Positions 1 through 8,329 of a stretch of DNA of 64,000 nucleotides are shown here, in pieces. Below the pieces are notes generated by a model. The model made no database searches and was not told where the DNA came from. It saw only the letters and a program-made list of their open reading frames with translations. The stretch is from Butyrivibrio proteoclasticus (GTDB lineage Bacteria; Bacillota; Clostridia; Lachnospirales; Lachnospiraceae), in contig NZ_FOXO01000022.1 in the NCBI RefSeq assembly GCF_900115735.1, forward strand, positions 1 to 64,000, written 5' to 3'. Numbering within the stretch: the stretch's first letter is position 1; each line of letters starts with the position of its first letter. Both the position numbers and the translations under genes were made by a program.

Positions 1-2
1 TT

Positions 3-287
3 GTAAAGTACAAGGAAAGTGAACTGCTCTTCCTGCACGACAAAGCGGTTCCGGCAAACAATTCGTTAGCTGAGAGATTGGCGAGAGTCTTCAAGCGAAA
101 GCAAAAACAGATGATGGTTTTCAGAAGCAGAGACAATTTTGAATATGTCTGTGACAGCCTGGGAATTCTATATACGCTAAAGTTTGAAGAAGGAAATCTA
201 TACAACAGGGTAACAGATATCTTTGACCGGAAACGTTACAGAAAAAAGAAGAAAAAGAAAGTAGAAGAAGCCGATGTGAGTGCATGA
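3..287 (+). CDS. IS66-family transposase, C-terminal end (cut by window edge)
   Basis: The frame is open from the window edge to a TGA, giving about 94 residues of a C-terminus. The visible part has the IS66-type signature around NNSLAERLARVFKRKQKQ followed by FRSRDNFEYVCDSLGILYTL, which matches the end of the DDE transposase (TnpC) where the last catalytic Glu sits in an N-x-AER context. The tail is lysine-rich (RYRKKKKKKVEEADVSA). The gene starts outside the window, so completeness cannot be judged. A TTG inside the frame at 78 is not needed as a start, because the frame runs through it. It marks the left end of the window as mobile-element territory. Confidence 0.75.
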   Translation, partial: VKYKESELLFLHDKAVPANNSLAERLARVFKRKQKQMMVFRSRDNFEYVCDSLGILYTLKFEEGNLYNRVTDIFDRKRYRKKKKKKVEEADVSA

Positions 288-300
288 TCACATCGGCTTT
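270..300 (+). terminator. Intrinsic terminator overlapping the transposase stop
   Basis: A perfect 10-bp stem (GCCGATGTGA with TCACATCGGC) spans the stop codon and is followed by a short T run. Confidence 0.7.
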
Positions 301-460
301 ATTCGTGAACCACTGGCTAACAACTGAATTGTAACTACTCTGCGTTTTATTCATTTGATAAAACCAGAATGACTCAGAACTATTGATAAAAATATGATAT
401 AATAAGTCAAACAGAAACGCTGAAGCAGGTTTTCCCTGCGACAAGCAGGGAGGAATAAAC

Positions 461-1459
461 TTGGGAGTAATTGACACTGAAGGAAAAGCTTATTTATCTG
501 ACAGCAAAAGATTTGCTGATATATTTAACTATCTGATTTATGGTGGCGAAAGTGTAATAAAGGCGGATAAGCTAAAAGAACTGGATACAACTCAGATTGC
601 GATTCCATATGGCAGTAATGCAAGGGTTCCTGTTCAAAAGTACAGGGATGTTTTAAGACTATGGAACGCAATGATGGACGACAATGCGATATACGTCATT
701 ATGGGTGTTGAGATTCAGGCAAAGATTCATTATGCTATGCCAGTTAAGGATGGCTTGTATGATATGATAGGCTATTCCAGACAAGTTGAAGAGGCAAGAC
801 AGTCATATAGAACTAAAGAATCTGTTAAGAGTGGAAAAACTTCATCCGATACGAATAATGAAGGGAATCTTTTTGTTGATGAAGGAACCTTGAAGATTAA
901 GCTTACTGATGAGGAATTTCTATCAGGCTTTCGAAAAGCTGATAAGCTTATCCCTATAATAACAGTGGTAGTGTACCTGGGATCGGAACCATGGGATGGA
1001 CCTAGAAGTCTTTTTGAGATGCTTGATGTCAAAGATGACAGACTTTATGCTTATTTAAACGATTATAGGATAAATATTATTGCACCAGGAGAAATATTAG
1101 ATGGAGATTTTGATAAGTTTAAAACCGGGCTTGGTCTTGCGCTTAATGTGCTTAAGCATCAGAAAGATTGTGCAGATAAGATTATCGAGCAGACAAACCA
1201 TAAGAGAGTTGATATAGATACAGCGGTATTCCTTAACCGCGTTGCCAAGCTGGGGCTTGAGTTCGATGAAACGGAGGATACAGTAGATATGTGTGTTGCA
1301 ATGGAAAATAGAATGAAAAAGGAGCAAATAATTGCTGCAATTGAGATGGGACGTGAATTGGGGATTTCTGATGAAGAACTATTCCCAAAGGTTGCAAAAA
1401 AATATGATGTCAAAATCGAATACATTAAAAGTGTTTTGACTGAGTTAGTATGCAATTAG
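461..1459 (+). CDS. Rpn/YhgA-like PD-(D/E)XK nuclease family protein
   Basis: A 332-residue protein of the type often annotated as Rpn-family recombination-promoting nuclease or putative transposase. These are single-domain PD-(D/E)XK nucleases that are abundant in Lachnospiraceae. The family features I see are the N-terminal block ending in YGGESVIKADKL, the central PIITVVVYLGSEPWDGPRSL segment, and the C-terminal helical segment with MENRMKKEQIIAAIEMGRELG. The start is a TTG at 461 with AGGGAGG seven bases upstream; no ATG fits better. Substrate and biological role are unproven; in E. coli, Rpn proteins cut DNA and raise recombination. It lies next to an IS66 end, as is common for these genes. 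Confidence 0.7.
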   Translation: MGVIDTEGKAYLSDSKRFADIFNYLIYGGESVIKADKLKELDTTQIAIPYGSNARVPVQKYRDVLRLWNAMMDDNAIYVIMGVEIQAKIHYAMPVKDGLYDMIGYSRQVEEARQSYRTKESVKSGKTSSDTNNEGNLFVDEGTLKIKLTDEEFLSGFRKADKLIPIITVVVYLGSEPWDGPRSLFEMLDVKDDRLYAYLNDYRINIIAPGEILDGDFDKFKTGLGLALNVLKHQKDCADKIIEQTNHKRVDIDTAVFLNRVAKLGLEFDETEDTVDMCVAMENRMKKEQIIAAIEMGRELGISDEELFPKVAKKYDVKIEYIKSVLTELVCN

Positions 1460-1503
1460 TCTGTTTGAAAAGCCACTTACGGCTCTTGTTATATAAAAGA
1501 AAC

Positions 1504-1579
1504 CCTGTGCCTCGATTTCTGGATTGGCATAGCGATTCTATCCGAACGTCAATCTAGAAATCGAGGCACAGGTTTTTTT
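1504..1579 (+). terminator. Long hairpin terminator after the Rpn-like gene
   Basis: A perfect 17-bp inverted repeat (CCTGTGCCTCGATTTCT at 1504-1520 with its complement at 1556-1572) is followed by seven T. The stem can be extended by GGATTG/CAATCT, leaving a loop of about 23 nt. It is longer than an ordinary terminator. Confidence 0.75.
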
Positions 1580-1701
1580 AAAATTCAAACTGTCAATTTC
1601 TTTCATTTCTGTTAAATTGGTGCTGCAAATATATAAAAAGCATTATAAGTCTTTAGTTGGTTTTGAACATGTAGTTTCAACAAGTACATTTTTCTGTTGC
1701 A

Positions 1702-2349
1702 TCACCATCTATAAGCAGTCCAATAAACTGCATAATCATCATAGTCTTTGCTGTTTGTGGTATCTTTCATAATTGTTTCGCCAGCATTCATTTGGTAATT
1801 ATTGTTTGTCAGGTATACCTCATCATAATCAACCAGTTTCCCATTTAAGAAAAATAAAACCATAGCGCTGCAACTCATAAGATCATAGCTGCTAGTGTTA
1901 GTTCCTGTAACAATAATTTTTCCATTCTTGGCTTTCTGATGGGTTATTTGTACTGCATCATGCATAGGCGTACTTAATGATCTGCCAGTATCTACAGTGA
2001 TTTCATAGTCATAAGCGGTTGCCTCATCAGAATCATAGAAGCCTGATGTCAGGACAAACTCTTGGTTAGGATTAACATATTCGCCAAAAGGCGTATATGT
2101 TTCAAGGGGATTGCCACTGGAGTCATACGTAATAACATCCCAGGATGCTTCACAGTCTACGCCAGTATCATTTCGACAGATTGCTAAAATATGCAGTCCA
2201 CCAAACATATCCGTATAAGAATATTCTTTTAAGACTGTAATTCCACCAGAAGAATTAGAAGACGATTTTGATGAAGCAGCAAATGATGTATTGCTGAATA
2301 GTATAGATAGTATAAGAACTATAACTAAGGAAACTCTAATTTTCTTCAT
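1702..2349 (-). CDS. Secreted hypothetical protein
   Basis: 215 residues with a clear Sec signal peptide (MKKIRVSLVIVLILSILFSNTSFAASS; cleavage probably after SFA) and then a Ser-rich linker. The mature part looks all-beta, with blocks such as CEASWDVITYDSSGNPLE and GTNTSSYDLMSCSAMVLFF, reminiscent of FxLYD-type extracellular domains. I cannot assign it firmly. An AGGTTTAAC-type ribosome site precedes the ATG. It is divergent from the transglutaminase-like gene, and both share the AT-rich 250-bp interval 2350-2600. Function unknown; it presumably acts at the cell surface or in the medium. Confidence 0.7.
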   Translation of the reverse strand: MKKIRVSLVIVLILSILFSNTSFAASSKSSSNSSGGITVLKEYSYTDMFGGLHILAICRNDTGVDCEASWDVITYDSSGNPLETYTPFGEYVNPNQEFVLTSGFYDSDEATAYDYEITVDTGRSLSTPMHDAVQITHQKAKNGKIIVTGTNTSSYDLMSCSAMVLFFLNGKLVDYDEVYLTNNNYQMNAGETIMKDTTNSKDYDDYAVYWTAYRW

Positions 2350-2600
2350 GTTAAACCTCCATGTTTTTATAAAAGAAAACGAAATTTACCGTATAGTAAT
2401 TATAATTAGTTTTTATATGGATAGCTAATTATATTCTTGTTAAAAAAATAAAAAAAGCATAAATGTCCCTAGTGCATTTTCGGCAATCAGAATAATGACG
2501 CAATATTAGAATGTTATTAGATAGTATTTAGATAATTTTAATATTGAAATGATAGAATAGTTGTGTAGGTATGGACAATTGATGATGAACAGAGGTTATA

Positions 2601-3998
2601 ATGAAGAAGATCATTTCAGCCATATTATATGCAATTTTAGCCGTTGTTCTATTGGCTTGCTCCGTTATAGTGCTTTATGCAGTAAATCCTAGCTTTAAAA
2701 AATTTTTAGATGATCATGTTGATAAGTTACCAAAACCTGTTGCTGAGATAGTTGAAAGTACTACTGAAAGATCGACTGAAATAACACCTATAGATGGTGA
2801 TACTGAAATAGTTGAAACTGCGGAAGATGATAATGTAGATCTTGATGAATACGGACACCATGTATTGGATTTTGATAGGGATTGGGATACAGATGGCTTA
2901 GATGATGAATATGTTGAAGAACAACATGAAGTTGACTATGATGATAGTGTATTCCCGGAAGGTTCTGATGAATTTGTTAATGATAAAGCCGATGCAAATG
3001 AACTTGAGCCGGAAACAGTTACCGTTGAAGATGAAGATCAAGCAAACGAGATTGTCAGGAGTACTGATAAAGGTGAGACGGGTGATGACCTGAGCTTTGA
3101 CAATGTCTATTATCCGTACTATAACATGCTAAATGACCGCGGAAAGAGTTTATATAATCAGGTATATGCAAATGCCAATGCGCTAAACACAGAATTTGCC
3201 CCTGTTTTGGAGGACACTTCCCATAGTGAACTGTACAACGCTGTTATCAGCGTCATATTTGATCATCCTGAGATATTTTGGTTAGATACAAGCGTATACA
3301 CAGAATTTGATTACCAGGGCAACATTATAAAAGTTAACTTGCATTTTTATGATGCATTAGGTGACATAAAAAGCGCTCAGAGTAAATTTTATACTGCTGC
3401 TGATGAGCTTCTTGAAGGAGCAAAGGGATTATCTACCGACTATGATAAAGAATTGTACATACATGATTTGTTGATAGATAAACTAACATATAGGGAAGGT
3501 CCGTTGGATCAAACTGCATATAGTGCGATTGCTGAGGACTATACTGTTTGTGCGGGATATGCAAAGGCTATGCAATACCTGATGCAGCAATTAGAAATAC
3601 CAACTTACTTTTGCCTTGGTTGGGGAGGCTCATTCTTCGGAGGCGGACTTCATGGTTGGGATATTGTTCAGCTAGATTCAGACTTTTATAATGTTGATTG
3701 CACTTGGGACGACCAAAATCCAGAAGTTTATGATTATTTCAACGTGACTGACAGTGAAAACTATTGGCATGGAAGGCTTTGGAATTCTAAGTATCTTCCA
3801 GATTGCAATGGAACCAAGTATGCATTTGAAGGTAATGGAAACACTACATTTGAAAGAACCTCTGATAGAAATCTAGATAATACCTCCAATTCTGAAGAAA
3901 ACTATAATGATAATCAATCTGAGACACAACAGTATGAATTTACTGGAAGTGATGGAAACGTTGAATTGGATGAGTATGGTCATCACAAATTACAATGA
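2601..3998 (+). CDS. Membrane-anchored transglutaminase-like protein
   Basis: 465 residues. An N-terminal membrane segment (about residues 4-29) is followed by a very acidic linker (about 50-165) and a transglutaminase/protease-like domain (about 165-400). The expected Cys-His-Asp triad is visible: Cys317 in YTVCAGYAKAM, His351 in GGGLHGWDIV and Asp366 in YNVDCTWDD. The domain should face outward and may cut or cross-link envelope or peptide substrates; the exact reaction is unknown. The phrase LDEYGHH occurs twice, near residue 80 and at the extreme C-terminus. The zinc-ribbon/PASTA gene follows after 41 bp, suggesting co-transcription. Confidence 0.8.
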   Translation: MKKIISAILYAILAVVLLACSVIVLYAVNPSFKKFLDDHVDKLPKPVAEIVESTTERSTEITPIDGDTEIVETAEDDNVDLDEYGHHVLDFDRDWDTDGLDDEYVEEQHEVDYDDSVFPEGSDEFVNDKADANELEPETVTVEDEDQANEIVRSTDKGETGDDLSFDNVYYPYYNMLNDRGKSLYNQVYANANALNTEFAPVLEDTSHSELYNAVISVIFDHPEIFWLDTSVYTEFDYQGNIIKVNLHFYDALGDIKSAQSKFYTAADELLEGAKGLSTDYDKELYIHDLLIDKLTYREGPLDQTAYSAIAEDYTVCAGYAKAMQYLMQQLEIPTYFCLGWGGSFFGGGLHGWDIVQLDSDFYNVDCTWDDQNPEVYDYFNVTDSENYWHGRLWNSKYLPDCNGTKYAFEGNGNTTFERTSDRNLDNTSNSEENYNDNQSETQQYEFTGSDGNVELDEYGHHKLQ

Positions 3999-4039
3999 TA
4001 AATCTTAGATGTAGATGAATGAAAGGAGTTTGATGAAAT

Positions 4040-5386
4040 ATGGCTACTACTGCAATGGCTAAATGCCCAAAATGTGGGGCGATAATTCCTGCACAGTCAG
4101 TCAGTTGTCCTAAGTGTGGTACTCGCTTTAAAAGAAGCACCTCAACTTCAACTGGAACGGCACAGAGCAGAGCTGTAAGTCCCCAGAATTCCTCAGCTAA
4201 TCGAGCTGTGGTTAATGGTAATAATGCTACAAAAAGTGCTAATCAGCCAAAGCAAACTCCAACCAAAGTGGAAAAAAAGAAGAACTCATGGATTAGCGTG
4301 GCTGCATTAGTTTGTTCATTATTATTCATTACAGGTCCAGTAGCTGTTATTCTTAGTATAATTGATATAGCGAAAAAAGATGACGAACATAAACATGGAT
4401 TATCTATTGCAGCTATGATCATCGGCTTTTTGGGATGCATGGGATGGGTGTCAGTTTTTTTGCCAAATGCAAAGGACGATGCTTCACAAACTCAGATAGA
4501 AGCTCGCAATAGTACAGAAACCAATTCGCAATACAATTATGAGCAAGCGGTAGCTAATGCAAATACTGATAGTGATAATTATAATTCTTCAAAAGCAACT
4601 ATGATTATGCCTGATGTTTTAGGACTTGAAAAGTATGATGCAAAAAGTGATATTAGGAACGCACTTGGAAGCTATGTAGATTTTGATGAAGAATTAGTAT
4701 ATAGCGATACTTATGAAAAGGGCGTTGTAGTACGCACAGAGCCAGTTGCTGGAGCGATGGTTGGAGAAGGAGCGACTGTTACATTATATACGTCGAAGGG
4801 AAAAGAAAAAATAATGCCCAATTTAATTGGGATGGATGTTGAAAGTGCTGAACAACTACTTTCTGATATGGATATTAGTATGTATACAACAGAAATCTTT
4901 AGCGAGAGTGACAAAAATACAATTGTTGCAGCAGAATTTGATCCTGGAACAGATTTGTCAGATGAGTATTCTGTAGATGTAGAAGTATCAAAAGGAAGCT
5001 TGCAAGCATTTAAAGACTCAACGCAGGTTATAGGATATGAGGACCTTTACAGATATCCAGAGACATATGAAGAGACCCCATTGAAAATAAATGCAACAAT
5101 AACAAAAATAGAGGACTCAAGATTACTTGGAATAACTTATAATCTTTCATATTGGGCAACATACGAAGGAGAGACAGTTATCTTATACGATGACAGGTCG
5201 GTTCAGGAGCCTACGTTAAAAGTTGGCGACAAGGTAACAGCATATGGATATGGCGATGGAAAATCCACTATAGATATTAAGCAGAAAGAGTATCAAGGGA
5301 GCCTGTTGATTGGTTTTTCATATAATAAAACTGTGGATTCATATTATGTCCCCAAAATAAAAGTTGAGCATTTTGATATAAGATAA
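4040..5386 (+). CDS. Zinc-ribbon membrane protein with PASTA domains
   Basis: 448 residues. The N-terminus is a zinc ribbon (Cys9-x2-Cys12 and Cys23-x2-Cys26). A Ser/Thr/Asn-rich linker follows, then a DUF4190-like double membrane segment (about 84-107 and 117-139). Two PASTA-like repeats come next (about 192-257, beginning MPDVLGLEKYDAKSDI, and about 258-325, beginning MPNLIGMDVESAEQLL). The last 110 residues look like a small beta-barrel with GDKVTAYGYGDG. PASTA domains usually bind peptidoglycan or muropeptides, so a wall-sensing role is reasonable inference. A GAAAGGAG ribosome site lies about 11 nt before the ATG. It is probably in one unit with the transglutaminase-like gene. Confidence 0.8.
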   Translation: MATTAMAKCPKCGAIIPAQSVSCPKCGTRFKRSTSTSTGTAQSRAVSPQNSSANRAVVNGNNATKSANQPKQTPTKVEKKKNSWISVAALVCSLLFITGPVAVILSIIDIAKKDDEHKHGLSIAAMIIGFLGCMGWVSVFLPNAKDDASQTQIEARNSTETNSQYNYEQAVANANTDSDNYNSSKATMIMPDVLGLEKYDAKSDIRNALGSYVDFDEELVYSDTYEKGVVVRTEPVAGAMVGEGATVTLYTSKGKEKIMPNLIGMDVESAEQLLSDMDISMYTTEIFSESDKNTIVAAEFDPGTDLSDEYSVDVEVSKGSLQAFKDSTQVIGYEDLYRYPETYEETPLKINATITKIEDSRLLGITYNLSYWATYEGETVILYDDRSVQEPTLKVGDKVTAYGYGDGKSTIDIKQKEYQGSLLIGFSYNKTVDSYYVPKIKVEHFDIR

Positions 5387-5415
5387 AGAGTCTAGATGGT
5401 GTAGGAATGTCGACT

Positions 5416-5456
5416 GTTTTTTGGTACCATTTTGGTACCAAAAATTTTAAAAACCA
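5416..5456 (+). repeat. Paired 11-bp-period motif (TGGTACC type)
   Basis: TGGTACC occurs twice exactly 11 bp apart and is followed by AAAAATTTTAAAAACCAC. A near-identical layout (TGGCTCT pair, then AAAAATTTCAAAAACCAC) occurs at 13127-13164, and a third pair sits at 5681-5698. Two of the three lie about 100 bp before an EF-Tu-tail repeat. They resemble recombinase arm sites or the 3' end of an integrase gene. Confidence 0.5.
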
Positions 5457-5473
5457 CAAAAAATGAGGCAAAT

Positions 5474-5596
5474 ATGAATAATCTTCTCAAAAAGAATAGC
5501 GTATTTAAGCCATTTGTCATGACGATTCATCCCGGAAGAAACCGTGAGGGTGGACGTACAGTTGGATCAGGTAAGGTTGCTACAATCGTTGAGTAA
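5474..5596 (+). pseudogene. EF-Tu (tuf) 3'-end fragment, attachment-site scar
   Basis: A 40-codon frame ends in REGGRTVGSGKVATIVE and a stop, which is the canonical C-terminus of elongation factor Tu. The preceding 20 or so codons (MNNLLKKNSVFKPFVMTIHP) are not EF-Tu. The rest of tuf is absent, so this is a captured gene end and not a gene. Its segment 5542-5575 is repeated exactly at 13247-13280, which suggests a site-specific integration target. A strong terminator follows at 5620, as expected for the native end of tuf. Confidence 0.75.
5542..5575 (+). repeat. 34-bp direct repeat, left copy (tuf-derived att-like site)
   Basis: The 34 bp run from CCGTGAGGG to CAGGTAAG and are identical to 13247-13280. 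Flanking bases differ on both sides. The copies bracket the 7.7-kb accessory block and encode the last codons of EF-Tu. Confidence 0.75.
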
Positions 5597-5619
5597 TCTT
5601 AACAAACCTAGATTTTATG

Positions 5620-5653
5620 CAGCTTCCAGAGTATCTCTGGAAGCTGTTTTTTT
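5620..5653 (+). terminator. Terminator after the tuf fragment
   Basis: A 12-bp stem (CAGCTTCCAGAG with CTCTGGAAGCTG), a three-base loop and seven T. Confidence 0.85.
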
Positions 5654-5680
5654 GTATACAACCTGGCTTAAAATGGTCAC

Positions 5681-5698
5681 TGGCTCTAATTTGGCTCT
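5681..5698 (+). repeat. Paired TGGCTCT motif, 11-bp period
   Basis: TGGCTCT at 5681 and 5692, followed by AAAAATTTGGAT. This is the third member of the paired-motif set described at 5416, here on the inner side of the left tuf scar. Confidence 0.45.
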
Positions 5699-5726
5699 AA
5701 AAATTTGGATAAATTCAGAGTCAAGC

Positions 5727-5787
5727 GAAAGTATTTCAAAATTCATATGTCGAGCTCGCTCGAACAAATGGATTTTGGAATACTTTC
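5727..5787. repeat. Long imperfect hairpin
   Basis: The two halves pair over about 28 bp with a few mismatches (outer GAAAGTATTTC with GAATACTTTC, inner GAGC with GCTC). A second small palindrome, GGAAACGATTTCGTTTCC, follows near 5811. No T tract follows the large hairpin, so it is not a plain terminator. The rest of 5657-6166 holds only short frames I do not believe. Confidence 0.55.
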
Positions 5788-6166
5788 ATTTGGCGGATAT
5801 CTGCCAACGAGGAAACGATTTCGTTTCCGAGTCTTGATTCTGATTATATTCAGTATCTATGCGCTTTTGTAAAGGGCACTTCCGGTGCCAATATGGAGTT
5901 ACTAAATCTTATAGTTTTTTGATTGACTATCATGACTGGAATATGTATTATGATGGTAGAAGGAAACTTCTTGAGAAGCACACTCATAAAAATGCTTTAT
6001 TTGCCTATGAATCGGAATCCGCGATGGGAGGCGGTGAACGTGGAGGCTTATAAAGGTGGCAACTTACCATAACCCATCTAGCGATTTGCGAAAGAAAGTT
6101 GCAAAAATGACTATGAAGCCTTGCAGCACCTTGTTGCGAGGCTTTTATTATGTAAAAGGTTACCTA

Positions 6167-6778
6167 ATGGATTTAATATATCAGGCAGCTGCAAAGTACG
6201 TGGCATTACAACAGTATGAGTATGAATTTGTATTATCGCATCGAAGAAAAACAAGGAAGATAAAGCTATCCTTTTCTGATAAAGAATTTTTTCATTTGGC
6301 AGGATTACAGCATTTGACAGATATTCAGATTCCCAGGAATAAGAATAAAACATTGGATTATATTCTGTTTTCTAGGGCTATTACAGATGAAACTATCGGA
6401 AAGAGTAAATTCTTCAGAGAAAAAATACCTGAAGGCAATATAAAATCAAGAATCGAAGAATTGAGGTTTTTAGAGGAATATCTTGACACGGATAACATCA
6501 TTAAGATCTTTTCAATTAAAAACCAAAGGTATTTATCTTCATTGATAGATGCAGATTATATAATTGAAAGTCAAATTTCCGCAGGGATTACAGTATATAT
6601 ATTCCTTAAGTGTATAAATGATGCAACAGGAGAATGCAGGCTGATATCCTTTTTCAAGAAAGAGAATATTGCTTATGGTGGAGATATACTTTACTGGATG
6701 ATGAAGACTAAACACAATATTTTTACAGGTAAAAAAATTATTTTGTATAAGCATCCAAAATATTCTAAAGAGGTGTAA
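6167..6778 (+). CDS. PBECR4-type nuclease domain protein (probable toxin)
   Basis: About 203 residues. The core resembles the PBECR4 domain (phage Barnase-EndoU-ColicinE5/D-RelE-like nuclease, group 4): YEYEFVLSHRRKTRKIKLSF, then FFHLAGLQHLTDI with a conserved His, and a C-terminal GKKIILYKHPKYS block. I place the start at the ATG at 6167 because AAAAGG sits seven bases upstream; a GTG at 6056 would add 37 residues that run through a terminator-like hairpin (AAGCCTTGCA with TGCGAGGCTT). A 54-residue acidic protein follows two bases after the stop, an arrangement typical of toxin-antitoxin or phage-borne nuclease loci. RNase activity is inferred from the family only. Confidence 0.65.
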   Translation: MDLIYQAAAKYVALQQYEYEFVLSHRRKTRKIKLSFSDKEFFHLAGLQHLTDIQIPRNKNKTLDYILFSRAITDETIGKSKFFREKIPEGNIKSRIEELRFLEEYLDTDNIIKIFSIKNQRYLSSLIDADYIIESQISAGITVYIFLKCINDATGECRLISFFKKENIAYGGDILYWMMKTKHNIFTGKKIILYKHPKYSKEV

Positions 6779-6780
6779 AA

Positions 6781-6945
6781 ATGTCTGAGATTAGATCTGT
6801 TCAGAATTATAAGGACTTTCTTAAAGATAACAGAGAACTTCTGCATAAAAACGCTGTAAGAATCGAAGATCTTTCTCCGGATGATGATTGGATTCTTGAT
6901 GAGGAGTGGGATAGAATATATGAGCAAGAGTTTTTAAACATATGA
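6781..6945 (+). CDS. Small acidic partner of the PBECR4 protein (candidate antitoxin)
   Basis: A 54-residue frame starts two bases after the PBECR4 stop; the AGAGGTG upstream is its ribosome site. The sequence runs from MSEIRSVQNYKDFLKDNREL to a strongly acidic end with two Trp in DDDWILDEEWDRIYEQE. Charge, size and tight spacing suit an inhibitor that covers a basic nuclease, but no antitoxin fold is recognisable. It could also be an unrelated small protein. Confidence 0.55.
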   Translation: MSEIRSVQNYKDFLKDNRELLHKNAVRIEDLSPDDDWILDEEWDRIYEQEFLNI

Positions 6946-7106
6946 AAGTATAATAGCCTTTGTTAAGCTAGGTGTTTGTGATATACTTTTTACAACGAAC
7001 GAAAACCTTCGAGGTTTTCAGCGGAAGCGGTGCCAGCATCAATTCCGTTCTTGAAGATTTACCAAGAACACTTCGGTGTTCTTTTTTCTTGCAGAAAAAT
7101 GAGTGC

Positions 7107-7346
7107 TCAGTTTTGAGCACCCGTATTGTTCTTCTTTGGTGTATTTTTCTCTTTTAAATATGCTTCATATCTCTGCTTTTGTTCTTCGATGCTAGCCTCT
7201 TTTATTTCTGTTTTGTAATCAGGATGCTGTTTCTTGTATTTTGCAATGGTATCAAAGTACATTAAAAGTTCTATTCCATGGCGATTGTAGTCGAAGAGCT
7301 TTCGGTTTAAAGATATAGTAATGTTATTTAGAGGTATTGAAATCAA
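7107..7346 (-). CDS. Doubtful hypothetical frame
   Basis: A 79-residue reverse frame with a charged C-terminal half (KYKKQHPDYKTEIKEASIEE and onward). I see no good ribosome site. The frame overlaps the start of the relaxase remnant on the other strand. It may be the last part of a decayed gene; I do not recognise it. Confidence 0.25.
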   Translation of the reverse strand: MISIPLNNITISLNRKLFDYNRHGIELLMYFDTIAKYKKQHPDYKTEIKEASIEEQKQRYEAYLKEKNTPKKNNTGAQN

Positions 7347-7614
7347 GATTTGCGAATCACGGGTGGATGAAATCTCAAAGCTCCGTAAAAGTATAATCGA
7401 CTAATCCAAGACCAGAGGTATTTATCAGAAGTACAAAGCAGCCGGCTTTGACAGAAAGTTTTTTGAAGAGCACAGAGCTAAAATTATGATTCACAAAAGG
7501 GCGAAGGATTCTTTCAATTTGTTAAAGGCAAGTGGGGCATATGTAATACATATGCGACTTGTTGGGGAAATTTCCCCCAATCCCCTTGCATCAGATTTTC
7601 AATCTGACTGGTAA
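7321..7614 (+). pseudogene. Relaxase (mobilization protein) C-terminal remnant
   Basis: The + strand reads RVDEISKLRKSIID, a stop, then RGIYQKYKAAGFDRKFFEEH and AKIMIHKRAKDSFNLLKASG. This pattern (IY-x-KY ... F-x-EEHRA-x-I ... A-K) is the usual C-terminal part of MobA-type relaxases from mobilizable elements of gut Firmicutes. The downstream text GEISPNPLASDF is also often seen beside such genes. An in-frame TAA at 7402 and the missing N-terminal nicking domain show that it is dead. It indicates that the island was once mobilizable. Confidence 0.5.
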
Positions 7615-7735
7615 AGAACAAATGAATATAGATAGAATCTTTAATATCGCTATGCTAAGATTAAAGCATGTGTTCTCTTGAAGGGCATATGTTTTCTTTT
7701 TTATAAAAAAGTATTGGGAGTTAAATCATTATAAT

Positions 7736-8251
7736 ATGCGTATCATTATTTGTGGTTTAAATGGAGCTGGTAAAAGTACTTTGGGGAGAGCTTTGGCAGG
7801 ACAGCTTCATTATGAATTCAGAGATATCGAAGATTATTATTTCCCGAAAACAGATGATAAATATGAATACAGTGTTCAGAGGACAGAGGAAGAAGTAGCA
7901 GTGCTGTTACTCAAATACTTGGAAGGAAACGATGATGTTGTACTTGCATCAGTTCGTGGTAATTACAGTGAACAGATAGAAAAACTATTCGATATGGCAG
8001 TATACATTGATATACCAAAAGAGATTAGAATGGCAAGGGTAAGAAAAAGGTCCAATGACAAATTTGGAAATCGTATGTTACCAGGGGGAGACCTTTACGA
8101 GAGTGAAGAACGTTTCTTTAAAATGGTTGAGGCGAGATCCGATGATCATGCAAAAGGTTGGCTGAAGGATTTAACATGTCCTGTGATTAGTATAGATGGG
8201 ACTGTCGAAGTTGATACCAATGTTGAAATACTTGTAAATGCTATTTCTTGA
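7736..8251 (+). CDS. P-loop nucleoside/shikimate-kinase-like protein
   Basis: 171 residues with a Walker A motif at residues 7-14 (GLNGAGKST) in MRIIICGLNGAGKSTLGRAL and an Asp-containing second strand (DIEDYYFPK), as in small-molecule kinases of the shikimate/adenylate kinase fold. An LID-like basic segment (RMARVRKRS) follows. The substrate cannot be told. The ribosome site is weak (GGGAG about 15 nt upstream). It opens the run of small enzyme genes inside the tuf-bracketed island. Confidence 0.7.
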   Translation: MRIIICGLNGAGKSTLGRALAGQLHYEFRDIEDYYFPKTDDKYEYSVQRTEEEVAVLLLKYLEGNDDVVLASVRGNYSEQIEKLFDMAVYIDIPKEIRMARVRKRSNDKFGNRMLPGGDLYESEERFFKMVEARSDDHAKGWLKDLTCPVISIDGTVEVDTNVEILVNAIS

Positions 8252-8329
8252 TGTGCGAATGCAAGTCAAATAGTAAAGGTAAAAGCCAAATTATGAAGTG
8301 GACAGTTTATCAGAGCTTCTGAAGGTACT

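Noticed and set aside
121..477. 118-residue reverse frame over the transposase end
   Set aside because: Antisense shadow of the IS66 end and its terminator; no ribosome site.
5474..5596. A small functional gene
   Set aside because: Its second half is plainly the EF-Tu C-terminus and the first half is flanking DNA; best read as an attachment scar.
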